DNA of 64,000 nucleotides from Mercenaria mercenaria (GCF_021730395.1 NC_069373.1:46156501-46220500); one strand, 5' to 3'. Counted from the stretch's first letter, positions 32,101 to 43,484 are shown. Numbers and translations: made by a program. Notes: generated from the sequence alone by a model not told the origin.

Positions 32101-35100
32101 TAGATCTTTAGATATATATTTGAAGTTAGTAGATAACGATCTAGTCCCATAAGCTTTGTATATACATGTACGTAAAACCGTTTGATTTTCTTTTCTTTTA
32201 CTAACAGAGCGTTCGTACGCCATAAATAATTTATATATTTTATTCAGATAATTATATATACATGTATTAGTCATATATGTGCATATCATTATTGTTTATG
32301 CATTTTATTTTCTGTTCATTAGTCAAAAGCTAGCTATTGTCGGTATTTGGTAACAAGTGTTGTTATTGTCTTAAACTAGTTATATGTAAGTACTGGAATC
32401 AGAAGTCAGCATTTAAGGCATAATTTAGTGACAAAAAAAAAAGATGACTACTGGAAAAATAATGTTCAATTTCATCCATCCATCCTATCTATCTATCTTC
32501 TATCGTACTTATTTTTCAATTTATTTTAAATATCCATCCATCTATATACTGTAAAATCATTTAATTTTATGTATATAATATTTCGTGGTTTTCCCAGAAA
32601 TGACTGTTTCGTGGGGACGAGAATTCGTGGGTTTAAAATTTTAAAGATACATGAATTGGTAATTTTATTTGTTCGTTAAAGTTAATTTCGTGTATTGGAA
32701 TTGCCGCGAAATCCACGAAAATTAGACAGCCACGAATATTAATGATTTTACATTATTGATTCATTTTGATTACGTTATATTTCTTTTATATGTAGTCTTT
32801 ATACCATAATTTCAGGTCCAGCTTTCTCACCTAGATATTTGGCTATTACAGCGTGCGTATCTTTCGTAGCCGGTGTAGCTATAGTGCTTCTGATACTGTT
32901 TATCATAAAACTGAAAAGAGACAAGAAAATGTATGTACCAATATTATCATATTTTTAGATTTATAAAATGATCAAATAATTGTTTCTGATTTCAGATGCG
33001 CTGGAATTTAACCATAAGGACGTTAGCCTGAGTTGTTAAGGTTTCGCATTAGGCCTTGAGAAACAAAAATCAAACAACACCAAATCATAGAAAGAAATAG
33101 TTGTTTGACATGAAAATTGAACAGCATGTAAAACATGTATATTACTTTACGAAACAAGTGTCAGTATACTGATATAAACTTTGAATTCCAGAAAATGACT
33201 GCCTATAGGGGCCCCACTTTCGGACAGTCAAATGCCTTTAAAAACTCACCATTTTCAAAGACCTGTTACACATGTTCGTTTTGATGCATTTATTTGAAAT
33301 AGCGTGATATTTCACATAACAAGGAACATAGTTTTCAGCAATTGTTTATCTTTATTTCTTTACAAATGGCATTCATTTTCAAAGGGAGACAACTTTTTCT
33401 CGACGATTACTTAAAATGATTGGGGAAAAGTTGTCTCCCTTTGAAAATGAATGCCATTTGTACTTAAAATAATCAGAAAAAAGGTTGTCTATCTTTGAAA
33501 ATGAATACCATTTGTAAAGAAATAAAGATAAATAATTGCTGAAAACTGTGTTCCACCTTCTTATGCGTAATTTCACCACTCGCACACTATTGCAAATGCA
33601 TAAAAACCAACATGTGTAATTGTTCTTTGAATATGGTGAGTTTTTAAAGGCGTTAAACTGTCCAGAAGTGGAGCTCCTTTTGGCAGTCCTTTTCCGGAAT
33701 TCAATGTTTATATCAGTATATTGACACTTGTTTCGTAAAGTAATAAACATGTTTTACATGCTGTTCAATTTTCATGTCAAACAACTCTTCCTTTCTATGA
33801 TTTGATGTTGTTTGATTTTTGTTTCTCAAGGCCTACTTCGGGACCTTAAGATGAGCCGAAGGCCTCATAATTCTCTATAAATATAGTGTGTTCCAATAAC
33901 TGGTTTTTGTGCATGAATCCTCTTATTGTAATGGGTCATAGGATGACTTAAATTGTGTTGCTTTAACTTGAACCCTAACAAGAACAAACAAAGACGGCAT
34001 ATACACATTATCTGTGGATAATTTTAAACGCTACAACGTTTGGCATTTGACTAACTTTATATTAACTTAAGCGAGGGATTTTTTTGTTAGCGTACATGAA
34101 TTCAAAATCTATAAAGTATATTCGTTATGTTCACAACTACTTTATAATTACGGAAGAATTTCGGCCTGTAATTTTCTATAATAGAGAAGCTATACATGTC
34201 AAAAAAATATTTTAAAATTGCCGTGCATATTATCTATAATATTTCGGATTAAGCACATTTGTTCAATAAAAATTTGCATGTTTGTTACTATTTATAGCAA
34301 GTTAAATAATATCAGTTAGTATATCAACTGTATACTGACTTAAGACTGGTTTCTTCTAACAGTTAAAGTATATCATAATTATATTTATGGCAAATGATTC
34401 AATAATATCCTGTACTTAAAACTTCAAATATTGTCAAATCAATGGCCATTAAATGATATTAGTGTATATGTTTTATATTATAGGTGTTTTAAAAGGAAAG
34501 AAGAACCATTTAAAGGAAAGTTTGAAGGTGCAAGCAAGAAAGCCACATTTCAGGTACTAGTATTGTGTTTGCATATTACTTTAGGCAGAGCCTGAAATCG
34601 AACTAACAACGATCTCGTAACAGTAAAAGTAATACATTTATCAATAGAGTTAGAAACGCTTTTACACAGAGTTAGAACCACTCTACCCACAGAGAACCAC
34701 TTTACAAACAAAGTTAGAACTTACGCACAAGTCAGAACCACTTTACACACAAAGTTAGAACCACTTTAAACACAAAGTGAGAACCACTTTTCCCACAAAG
34801 TCAGAACAACTTTACACACGCACAGAGTTATTTTACACAAAGAGTGAGACCTACTTTACCCACAAACTGAGAACCATCTTACCAAAGGAGAACTACCACT
34901 TTACACACAAGGTTAGAATCTGAGTGAGAACCACCTTACCTACACACAAAGTGAGAACCACCTTACCTACCGAGTTGGTACCACTTTACACACAAGGTTA
35001 GAATCCTTTTAGACACAAAGTGAGAACCACCTTACCTACGCATAGAGTTAGAACCACTTTTCACACAGAGCGAGAACCACTTTACCCGCAGAGCGAAAAC

Positions 35101-35992
35101 CATCTTGCCCACAAAGCTAGAGCAACTTTACACACGAACAGAGGTAGATCCACTTTACATACAGAATGAGAACCACCTTACCGACAGAGTATGAACCAAT
35201 TTACACACAAATTTGGAAAACCACTTTTTACTCACTAAGTTAGAGCCACCTTACCCTCACAGTTAGAACCACTTTACCCACGGAGTTAGAACCACTGCCC
35301 CAAATTGCGCAAATAACACTGATAATATAATTTCTCTCAATTACATCACATTATAGTGGTATTTGATTTGTAAGAACAAATGTTGCTTGTATGCCATTGT
35401 TGTGGATACTACTGCTTAGGTCGGAGTCAATACTCAAACAGCAATACTGCCTTCTTTGTACAATACATAAAACGCCTATGAATCACCAATATTTTAAGAC
35501 CATTATATGAACTAAGATTGTCTTTTTTTGTTTCAGGTTCTAAAGAAACATACGCTTGAACGATCTCCGGGAAAGGGCATATCTAGCAATGAAGGTCAGT
35601 CTGAACAAGAAAAAACAGAAGAACCTGAAACTTCTCATGTGGAAATAGTACTAAACACAGAAACTGAAACCGTTGCTTCTGAAGAACTAACCAAGCAAGA
35701 AAGTGAATGTGCAGAAAATAAACATGACGAAAATGAAAAAGTTTACCACGGCACAAAATCTAACTCGAGTGAATTAGAACAAAATGTTTCTGTGGATAGT
35801 GTAGAAGAAGACAAAGAACATGCCACAGTTATCAAAGAAAATGCGCCCGAAAGTGACATATTGAAGCAGAGGGACAGATCAGCCATGTCAAGTCATTTGT
35901 TTGAAAAATCTAGAGGAAGTTCGGTGTATGAACATGACGATTTTGTTCTACAAAATGCTAATTTTAGAATAAGTGCACTTTCAAATATTTGA
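29151..35992 (+). CDS. Gene 1: single-pass membrane protein with long acidic tail
   Basis: Proposed exons: 29151-29156 (ATGGCG), 31353-31425, 32816-32930, 34484-34553 and 35537-35992. All junctions have GT/AG and matching phases (0, 1, 2, 0), and the lengths sum to 239 codons plus stop. The product has a short N-terminal part with CCSKCGS and an NST glycosylation site, and no signal peptide. One membrane helix (AITACVSFVAGVAIVLLILL) is followed by a basic stop-transfer KLKRDKK and a ~170-residue Glu/Lys/Ser-rich, probably disordered cytoplasmic tail. The membrane helix and the phase pattern of the last three exons match gene 2, so I read the two as distant paralogues. No known domain is recognised. 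The two-codon first exon is the weakest part of the model. Confidence 0.7.
29705..31280. repeat. 47-bp minisatellite with 18-bp insertion variant
   Basis: The core unit is built from ACATATCAGTAACTGATCG, ATATGAAAACTACATATT and AACAGCAG, 47 bp in all. Some units carry an extra 18-bp block (TTACATATCAACAGCAGC), giving 65 bp. The centre (about 30080-30830) is homogeneous and both edges decay to short ACATATCAACAGCAGTT units, suggesting the 18-bp motif was the seed. It fills most of intron 1 of gene 1. Confidence 0.93.
31353..31425 (+). CDS. Gene 1, extracellular exon
   Basis: Acceptor TTGCGTTTCAG, donor GAAA|GTAAGT. It reads NSTTEKVRTEMDLADCCSKC then GSNE and ends in phase 1. Three Cys in six residues suggest a compact disulphide-linked or metal-binding ectodomain. 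Confidence 0.65.
31471..31712 (+). mobile_element. tRNA-derived SINE (second family)
   Basis: The tRNA-like head has A box TAGTCTAGTGGTAGAG and B box GGTTCGATCACC, with a stem-loop CCGCTTCGAGTGCGG in anticodon position. The body contains CTCCCTTGCTTGGCGCTCAG and GGAATGAGGTGTCGAGAG, and the end reads AGAACTTGCTTCACAATCG then ACCTAAAAATAAA. It is a SINE rather than a tRNA gene, because the acceptor stem does not close and the body continues. It sits in intron 2 of gene 1. Confidence 0.85.
32548..32754. mobile_element. Palindromic MITE (ACTGTAAAATCATT ends)
   Basis: The left end ACTGTAAAATCATTTAAT is the inverse of the right end ATTAATGATTTTACATT. Inner parts (TTCGTGG...GTGGGTTT against CCGCGAAATCCACGAA) are also partly inverted. 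Non-coding, within intron 2 of gene 1. Confidence 0.75.
32816..32930 (+). CDS. Gene 1, transmembrane exon
   Basis: Phase 1-2 exon. Acceptor ATAATTTCAG, donor AAAAT|GTATGT. It encodes SPAFSPRYLAI followed by a ~23-residue hydrophobic helix (TACVSFVAGVAIVLLILLF) and the basic anchor KLKRDKK. The CxSFVxGV pattern is shared with the membrane exon of gene 2. Confidence 0.8.
33051..33834. repeat. Large foldback with ~360-bp inverted arms
   Basis: The left arm from 33051 (AGGCCTTGAGAAACAAAAATC) to about 33405 is inverted as the right arm from about 33476 to 33834 (GATTTTTGTTTCTCAAGGCCT). The spacer holds a third copy of the arm tip (GTTGTCTCCCTTTGAAAATG at 33430-33460). If transcribed with gene 1 as intron 3, it would form a long hairpin. 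No transposase frame or target duplication was found. Confidence 0.85.
34484..34553 (+). CDS. Gene 1, juxtamembrane exon
   Basis: Phase 2-0 exon with acceptor ATATTATAG and donor TTCAG|GTACTA. It encodes a basic stretch, MCFKRKEEPFKGKFEGASKK then ATFQ. The matching exon of gene 2 (48718-48781) has the same phases and similar length. Confidence 0.65.
34640..35296. repeat. Degenerate minisatellite, ~35-bp unit
   Basis: Units read roughly GTTAGAACCACTTTACACAC followed by AAAG or AGAG. They vary in length and sequence, so the array looks old. It is within intron 4 of gene 1. Confidence 0.8.
35537..35992 (+). CDS. Gene 1, cytoplasmic tail exon
   Basis: Acceptor TTTTGTTTCAG; 151 codons then TGA. 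The tail is rich in Glu, Lys, Ser and Thr (for example SEQEKTEEPETS), low in hydrophobics and probably disordered. It contains VYHG and VYEH tyrosines but no YxxL motif, unlike gene 2. Many Ser/Thr next to acidic residues are possible CK2-type sites. Confidence 0.75.
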   Translation, partial: VLKKHTLERSPGKGISSNEGQSEQEKTEEPETSHVEIVLNTETETVASEELTKQESECAENKHDENEKVYHGTKSNSSELEQNVSVDSVEEDKEHATVIKENAPESDILKQRDRSAMSSHLFEKSRGSSVYEHDDFVLQNANFRISALSNI

Positions 35993-36637
35993 GCATATGC
36001 ATATTGCTTCCCGCAACAGTAATTTCCAAGCAGTATTCATTTTGCGAATACGAAGGAGAAGCATTGCTAATAGTCAATTCTTTAACCGTAGACGGATGCT
36101 TTAAAACAATGTTCAAAAATTGTAAATGCTTAGTAGATCTTCTATTAGACACTGAATGCCTGGTTATTTAGATAGCATTTCCCTCATCAATGCTTTTATC
36201 AGAAATAATGTCACCAATTGCTTTAAAAGGAAACATAATAGAAACTAAACTTAGTTGTATAATAGTTTGATCATCCGTGCTACACGCACACTCTACAGAA
36301 TATTTAATGAATGAGTGAAATTACTTTTTGAAATTACTTTTTGAAATGTTACACTGTTGTTCTTCATAATATTTACCGAATGTATCTATGACTTTTTAAA
36401 GGTGAATAATAATACAGAATTCCGAATTAAATTCATTATCTGTAATTTGTATACCGCATATTAGCCACATATTTGTTTTTATATCTTCAGTATGAAAGTA
36501 CTCTCATAATCATTGTGTGTCAATGCAGCTCAGTACCTGCACTGTGAACTTTAAAAACTCAAATCGTACAAATTGAAACTGAATTTTGGATTGTCAGAAC
36601 TAGAAATACATATATATTTTGAATAAGATAGTAACTC

Positions 36638-36790
36638 ATCATCGATAGCTTAGTGGTAGAGCGTCCGCTTCGAGTGCGGGAGGTCGTGTGTTCGATCCTC
36701 GACCTCGTCAAACTAAGTACATGAAAATGGTATCAGAAGATTCCTAGTTTTGACGCTCATGAATGAGGTGTCGACAGTGATTAATATCTG
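36638..36790 (+). mobile_element. tRNA-derived SINE (same family as 31471), seeding a tandem array
   Basis: The head carries TAGCTTAGTGGTAGAGCGTC and TGTTCGATCCTC. The body reaches GCTCATGAATGAGGTGTCG then ACAGTGATTAATATCTG. The usual 3' end is not adjacent; the body runs directly into the 107-bp tandem array. Confidence 0.8.
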
Positions 36791-37492
36791 TTATTATATA
36801 TAAACTTTCCTTAAACCCTCTTTACATGAACTTGATCAAGGGAAAGAATCCTGGTTTTGGCGCTCATGAATGAGGTGTCGACAGTGATTAATATCTGTTA
36901 TTATATATAAACTTTCCCTAAACCCTCTTTACATGAACTTGATCAAGGGAAAGAATCTGGTTTTGGCGCTCATGAATGGAGGTGTCGACAGTGATTAATA
37001 TCTGTTATTATATATAAACTTTCCCTAAACCCTCTTTACATGAACTTGATCAAGGGAAAGAATCCTGGTTTTGGCGCTAAGGAATGAGGTGCCGACAGTG
37101 ATTAATATCTGTTATTATATAGAAACTTACCCTAAACCCTCTTTTCATGAACTTGATCAAGGGAAAGAATCCTGGTTTTGGCGCTCATGAATGAGGTGTC
37201 GACAGTGATTAATATCTGTTATTATATATAAACTTTCCTTAAACCCTCTTTACATGAACTTGATCAAGGGAAAGAATCCTGGTTTTGGCGCTCATGAATG
37301 AGGTGTCGACAGTGATTAATATCTGTTATTATATATAAACTTTCCCTAAACCCTCTTTACATGAACTTGATCAAGGGAAAGAATCCTGGTTTTGGCGCTC
37401 ATGAATGAGGTGTCGACAGTGATTAATATCTGTTATTATATATAAACTTTCCCTAAACCCTCTTTACATGAACTTGATCAAGGGAAAGAATC
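36754..37492. repeat. 107-bp tandem array, seven units, built from SINE body plus flank
   Basis: CGCTCATGAATG (one unit has CGCTAAGGAATG) occurs at 36754, 36861, 36967, 37075, 37182, 37289 and 37396, 106-108 bp apart. Half of each unit is SINE body (GAATGAGGTGTCGACAGTG) and half is sequence not found in the other SINE copy (AACTTTCCCTAAACCCTC, CATGAACTTGATCAAGGG). The units are almost identical, so the expansion is recent. Confidence 0.93.
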
Positions 37493-38136
37493 TGTTTATA
37501 GAGTGAAATTGTTGTCATATGAGTGAACACCGTTTTTTAATCATAATCCTGTACATGTTATATCATGCAATGGAAAAATAAGCTATCTATGTTATCTGCT
37601 ATACAGGATAACGCAGTCATGCATCTAACAGTCCTGAAAATGTTTTCTTTGATTTTCTCATAGATCTATTTCTAGATATTTTCCCCATACTTTGACGCAT
37701 ATATATTGGTAGCAGAGATGGTTCCCAGCAAGAGCTTTCTCAACATATTTTACCTTGTGAAATTCTGTGGGTTTTAACTTTTTTGAAAAATCGTCTAAAT
37801 TCAGTGGGTTTTAACTTTTTAAAAATGTTTATGTTTGTTGACAAATTTTACCACAAAAAAATGTCACACTTTCCCTAGGGCATTAAATTATTTGATCTTT
37901 ACATATTTTTCTTTACAAAGTGCTGACTGTTGCTGTAATTATGCATGATATTTTCATATCTAGAGGAAAAAAGTGCATGGTTTGCATGATAGTTACCTAA
38001 GCCTACAATAAAGTTTACGCGGAGTTGTCTCCATTTCTTTTTCAAATATTTTACGCATTTAGCTACATATGGTATATATATCTAAAATAGAAAGGTGCTT
38101 ACTTGAAGTTTGTATTTTTAGGGCCAGTGCCAATGT
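37493..38136. other. Unassigned DNA between the SINE array and a SINE tail
   Basis: No gene is visible. A short direct repeat (GTGGGTTTTAACTTTTT) occurs twice around 37770-37820. This stretch separates the SINE body array from a matching SINE 3' end. Confidence 0.4.
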
Positions 38137-38175
38137 TATAGAACTTGTTTCACAATCGACAAAAAAAATAAATTA
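38137..38175 (+). mobile_element. SINE 3' tail relic
   Basis: TTATAGAACTTGTTTCACAA followed by TCGAC and AAAAAAAATAAA matches the 3' end of the SINE at 31471-31712. It could be the displaced tail of the SINE that begins at 36638, or an independent truncated copy. Confidence 0.6.
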
Positions 38176-38429
38176 GTAAAAACTTATCATTTTTCATTGT
38201 TTGAGATACCTAGATATGTTTGTTTAACACGCAGTTACAGCAAACTATTAAAAGAAAGATTGATATCTTTAAAAATATAGACCATGAGTAGTCGCAGAAA
38301 TAATTTTAGAAATAGTAAAAGGACCGATACGATAGTATTATCGCAAATATCATGGCGTTCGGTGCATTCAAGGGTTTTGTTTCTTATTGTAAAGTTTGTG
38401 ATTCAATATAGTTATTATAAGAAAGATAC

Positions 38430-38710
38430 ATGACGTCAAGGTACGAGTACATATGATAAAACTAAACTCTATGTTATTGTGCAGTTTGAAACATCATTAC
38501 GCAGTGTCTGTTTCCCGCGCTTACTTTAAAATCACGTGTCTGTTAGAAAATAAAAGATCTACTTTAAAGGAAGTCATTCGTTTGATTTTATTTCTGCTAT
38601 AAACCGGTATGCAGGAAAAAAGAATCTACTAGTAGTTGCAAATGGAAATATCCGGCACTCGGGTAACTATTTTTGCGACAACTCGGCAAATCCAGATATT
38701 TCCATCCCTA
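38430..38710 (+). mobile_element. Diverged partial copy of the family D element
   Basis: Shares with 4690-4980 the ordered motifs GTTTCCCGCGCTT, CGTTTGATTTTATTTCTG, CGGTATGCA..AAAA, AAATGGAAATATCCGGC and CTCGGGTAACT. It ends in a decayed palindrome closing with AGATATTTCCATC. Confidence 0.6.
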
Positions 38711-39433
38711 TCAATCTTTATAATATTGTCATAATCATTTAAGAATTAAATGCTTCTTTTTGTGCGTTAATATGAGACTTCTTGCAAATCCATGAATCGC
38801 GCTAGATAAACGAACGAAAAGTAGCATTTAATCCTTATGCTTACATATCTTACAGTATCCTGCTACAATAAAAAAAAAGTATTTTACTTTCCATGAGTAT
38901 CAGAAAAAACAAAAGAAATGTCAGGATATCGATCTTTTCAACTCTAAATACGACAGTTAAAATGACTCGCCTACGTACAATTGTAATTCGCTTCTGATAA
39001 AAAATACAATTCCTGTTTTTTATTTAAAATATCATCAAATCCAATCATGAGAATATCATATTGTCTTGTCGATTTAAGTTTAATCTTTTCCGTCAGAAAA
39101 ACTAGTATTTTGCAATAACTTATTGTTCTTTTTTCGAAATTTTGATCTCCAATTTTGAAGATTTTTTCTAAAGACTATTGTGTTCATATTTTTACAAATG
39201 ACAACAGATTGCGCTCGCAATCTCGCGGAAAGGGATATCCTTGATAGATATACACTGTCGAAGTCTTACAGATCAACAAAAAGAAGAAACTGTATCCGTG
39301 TGCAAACAAGCATGAAATAAGCGCACATAAAACCAGTTTGTGTATATATAGCCTATAATTAAAGTTTTGTGCGAAGATGATATTAACTTCCTCGTTCGCT
39401 TTAAATATTTTCTTACATATTGTAATTTTTTTG
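38711..39433. other. Unassigned intergenic DNA
   Basis: AT-rich sequence without exon, RNA or repeat signals that I can support. Confidence 0.35.
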
Positions 39434-39740
39434 TAGGGATAACACATGCTTTTCGTGTTATAACTTCTGCAGAATCCTGAGAGACTGGTTGGTGCCCGTG
39501 TCGTGCTCAGTAGGGGAAGGAAACCAACATATCCCAACGGTATTCTAGCAAACATGTAAATCACTAAACATAGTGTCCATCAACGTCAATTTAAAATGTT
39601 ACTGAAATGCGCGGAAATATTTAAGCGTTGTTTGTTTGTTCACGTGGACGACATTTCCTTTTGAATTATCCGTTATAGGACCGTAACGCACATAACACTG
39701 ATAATATAATTTCTTTCAATTACATGAACAGCCGTTTTAT
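39434..39740. mobile_element. Family O foldback element, copy 2
   Basis: Begins GTAGGGATAACACATGCT and preserves CTGCAGAATCCTGAG, ACTGGTTGGTGCCCG, GAAATGCGCGGAAAT and TTTTGAATTATCCGTT in the order found at 17160-17620. The right side of the palindrome is partly deleted. Confidence 0.6.
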
Positions 39741-41159
39741 GCTGGAGTAATAAAAAGGAAGGTGCTTTTAAACTAATGTTAAAAACAAACGCAGGCAATA
39801 TTTATTTTAACACCTTTAAATGTACACTTAAATCGATGTTTGATATTTTAGTCTTTGCTATGTTCTTGTGTACAAATTAAATCTTTTGACAAAAAATGAT
39901 TATCTGACATTGGGACGCATCAAAAGAAATGAAAGCCGACATTACATTATTTTTTAAAAAGAAATATCTTTAAGACATTCTTCATCTCCAATCAAAGATT
40001 CAGAACTTTTAGAAGTAAGAAGTTTAGAGCCTATAATTTTTCTGTAAAACTTAAAAAGAATACTGTATATGAAACATGAAAATCAAATTTCTGCAGTGTT
40101 CTATTTAGTTTGTTGTTTCAAAGCGTAACCAAATAAATGAGCACGTAAATTAAGATTGACATATAGTGTAAAATAACACCAGCGTTTCACGTGAATTGAG
40201 AGATAGTACAAACGTACCTTGTGTCTCCCTTTTTATGTTTTATAGATATTTTGTAATAAACATGCATAACAAAGTACGCAAAACATTTTCTTTATGATGT
40301 ACCGTCTTATGCGTTATCAAGGCTTACAAGTGTATGTCCGATTTATGGAATAGGTTGGTCAATCATCAAAGGAACCTTCAGTATTTATATAACTAACACG
40401 GCCTTTGTAAAATGTTATACAAGTAACAAATAAGTGCAGAACCAGACAGTTATTCAGTCAAAGTAAAAGCTTCTGATTTTTTTTCCGTACTTCCTATCAT
40501 TTTCATCAGTCCCCGGAAAACTCGGTATTACCTATCATTTTCTAATATCTCCCACAATACGTCGGAACTTTCGCTTTTTTGAGTTGGTTGGCCATCACAC
40601 TGATGATATAGAAAATATAATGTGCAAATAAGTTGCTAGTTGATGGATTGGCTGATTATTGACAAAAAGATGGAAAATGAAATTTCCCGTAACTCCTATC
40701 CAACGTAAAAATGAATTTTTATCACATGTCTTCATTTATCAGGACATCATTAACAAACGATAGCATTGGTGAACATATTTACATACATAGAATGGGCAAG
40801 TTGGACTGCTTTCGGCTGAACATTTACATTTGACACAAAGTGAAGACAAAACCGATTTACCCCTCTGACAAAACCTCCGAAACGGCTTGAATCAATGATA
40901 TCAACGTTATGTATTCCCGCACTTTTGATCTTTTTTTTTTTTTTTATTTATTTATTTTTTTTTTGCACACGTCACGAATAGCGTCACCACAATAAAATTC
41001 AATCGTAGTGAAAGTCAGAGGACTGCTACAAACATCCTTGAAGTTCTCGAGGGTGACTTTTTTTAGTTCACAAAAACTTACTTAATACCTTCTGATCCCG
41101 TTTCATTACGACATGTTAGGACAAAACTGAGATCCAAAATTAGATTGAACAGACTTTAG
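39741..41159. other. Intergenic DNA with one outlying 40-bp-array-like unit
   Basis: Around 40165-40215 one segment (ATATAGTGTAAAATAACACC then AGCGTTTCACGTGAATTGAG) resembles the units of the array about 1 kb downstream. T-rich runs lie at 40930-40965. No gene is seen. Confidence 0.4.
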
Positions 41160-41845
41160 TAGCAAGAACGACGCTAGCGCTTCACTTGAATTGAGATAGT
41201 GTGCAGGACAACGCCAGCTCTTCGCTTGAATTGCGCTTCACTTGAATTGAGATAGTGTGCAGGACAACGCCAGCTCTTCGCTTGAATTGAGATAGTGTGC
41301 AGGACAACGCCAGCGCTTCGTTGAATTGAGATAGTATGCAGGACAACGCCAGCGCTTCACTTAAATTGAGATAGTGTGCAGGAAAACGCCAGCGCTTCGC
41401 TTGAATTGAGATAGTGTGCAGGACAACGCCAGCGCTTCGCTTGAATTGAGATAGTGTGCAGGACAACGCCAGCGCTTCGCTTGAATTGAGATAGTGTGCA
41501 GGACAACGCCAGCGCTTCACTTAAATTGAGATAGTGTGCAGGACAACGCCAGCGCTTCACTTAAATTGAGATAGAGTGCAGGTCAAGACCAGAAATTCAC
41601 TAAAATTGAGATAGTGAATCACTTCGTTTTTAGTAGCGAGAACGACACCAACGCTTCACGCGAACTGATGTATATTGTAGACATCAACATGACTTGAGAT
41701 ATATTGTAGAACGACACCAACGCTTCACGTGAATTGATGTATATTGTAGACGTCAACAACGCTTTAAACACATGACTTGAAATATATTGTAGAACGACAC
41801 CAGCGTTTCACGTGAATTGTGGCATAGTGTAGAACAGCACACAGG
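41160..41845. repeat. 40-bp tandem array with diverged edges
   Basis: The core unit is GATAGTGTGCAGGACAACGC + CAGCGCTTCGCTTGAATTGA, 40 bp, repeated about nine times between 41200 and 41600. Downstream units (41630-41845) are longer and diverged (GAACGACACCAACGCTTCAC). Because 40 is not a multiple of 3, the minus strand cycles through all frames and stays open with a 40-residue superperiod; this is an artefact of the repeat and not a gene. Confidence 0.92.
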
Positions 41846-42470
41846 GCCCGTATTCATAAAGCTCCAAAGAATAAAACATAGGAAAATCCTTAACTTTGTA
41901 AAATTTCTTTCTTGATGTCGTGACGACTCACGAGCGTCTAATCAAGCATTGCCAAGCTTGTCGCACTTTTTGTTCTCGTGGTTTTGCCATCTCTTGTTTG
42001 ACAACAAAAATCAGTGTAATTATTTTATGTGTGTTTATAATAAAGTCGTACTTATTATGTCGCGATTGTTTCAGCGTCTCATTTTTTAAAAGTGTGATTT
42101 CTTCTTTAAACTTCTTTAAACTTTCCACAGTACATTCTTATTACCTTTTAGTTTGTACTATGATGGGTTTACGTATTCAAAATACAGACTGCAATTAAAT
42201 TTGATGTGATCTTCTGGAAATAGCAATGACTATATAAATCTGTATTTTGTTAATCATGAAACCGAATAATTTTTTTTAAATCTATTTAAAGGAATAATTT
42301 CCTTATGATTTTATGTTTAATTTGAACTTTTAATATAACTGGAGTAGAGTGAAGGAATAAATGTATGGGTTATAGCTTCGACCTATTTCAATGCAATTGT
42401 GGTAATTGTGACCTTTGTAGCTAGGTAAATTTCAAATAATTGTGTAACTGTTAGGGGGATTTTGTGTCAA
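41846..42470. other. Unassigned region upstream of gene 2
   Basis: GGGCCCGTATTCATAAAGC at 41848 looks like the end of a dispersed element, but its partner end was not found. The rest presumably includes gene 2 control sequence. No TATA or binding site can be named. Confidence 0.35.
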
Positions 42471-42586
42471 ATATTTTCATTGAAACTGTCATGAAATAAA
42501 CTTCCTCATTCTTAGTTGTCATTTTAATATTTTATTTGTTTCTTTTGTTAGGATTAAGTATTCAATAAATAGTGATAAAGACAAAC
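42470..42586 (+). promoter_or_regulatory. Gene 2, 5' untranslated exon and flank (shared with gene 3)
   Basis: Ordered similarity to 58180-58345 upstream of gene 3: GAAACT, AAACTTCCTCATTC, TTTTATTTGTT and GGATTAAG/GGATAAACG. Both copies end at a strong donor (AAAC|GTAAGT and GAAC|GTAAGT). The exon start is unknown. Conservation across the duplicate suggests it contains the transcribed leader. Confidence 0.55.
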
Positions 42587-43453
42587 GTAAGTAAGTTAAA
42601 CTTGCTTTTACAAAATCTGAATTTTTCAAAGTGACTATTAAAGCAGTTATTTCTTAATTCATAATTCACATAGACAAGTTCGATTTTGTTTGTGCATACT
42701 GATATTAAAGCCGGAGTCTATATATCCTTTTTATTGTATAAATATAAACTATACTATTCTGTACATTGCAGATTCTGTGAATTGTTTTTGGTCCTATGTT
42801 TAATCCAAGTTTTCCGTTACTTTTTTTTTCTTCAATTTGTCTTAAAATCTTAAATTATATCAACGGTGGTAAGAAGAAAATTCGAGCGCCGCTGAGCGAA
42901 ACCCGCGACCAGCAAGGAACCAGATCAGTGATCATCCATACAGTTAATTTATCAATTTCAGCACTTGTATGCCACTGACAAGCGAACAGCACAGCGGGCT
43001 AAATTTCTAAATTTTCAAAATAGTTTGATTGTTTAGAATAAATCGTCAAAAGACGCTTCTTATAGGTTATTTTTCCATTATACATTTTAGTCAGACGCAG
43101 TTTATTAAAAGGTTTAATTTTAATTTCTACTGCATTTGTTGTTTGGGTGTTATCAACTCATTCCCTATTATACGTGTAATTTCCCTACAGTATTCATGGA
43201 CTTGACTTTAACAAAAGGAAACACATTTTGGACATGACATTGAAACAATTAGAGATATCAAATTGAAATGATTAAAGACACCAATAACTTCCTACTACCA
43301 ACATTAGGAACATTTTATATATATCCGAAACTCATGAAAAATCCCCATTGTAGATCAAAACAGAAATTTAAACTATTTATTGAAAATGATCAAGTTACAA
43401 ACTTCTTCGTTTAATAAGTTTATATGTTTTGTAGGCATTGTGTATTGGAGAAG

Positions 43454-43484
43454 ATGAAGTTTCATTTAATAACAATGTGTTTGG
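43454..43484 (+). CDS. Gene 2, signal-peptide exon
   Basis: Acceptor TATGTTTTGTAG opens the exon at 43435. ATG follows GGAGAAG and gives MKFHLITMCL, ending in phase 1 at the donor TTGG|GTACGT. The gene 3 exon at 58559 is its direct counterpart, which supports this start. Confidence 0.75.

Noticed and set aside
41182-41560. Repetitive minus-strand proteins (KRWRCPAHYLN...)
   Set aside because: Produced by a 40-bp tandem repeat read through all frames; no start, splice or domain evidence.
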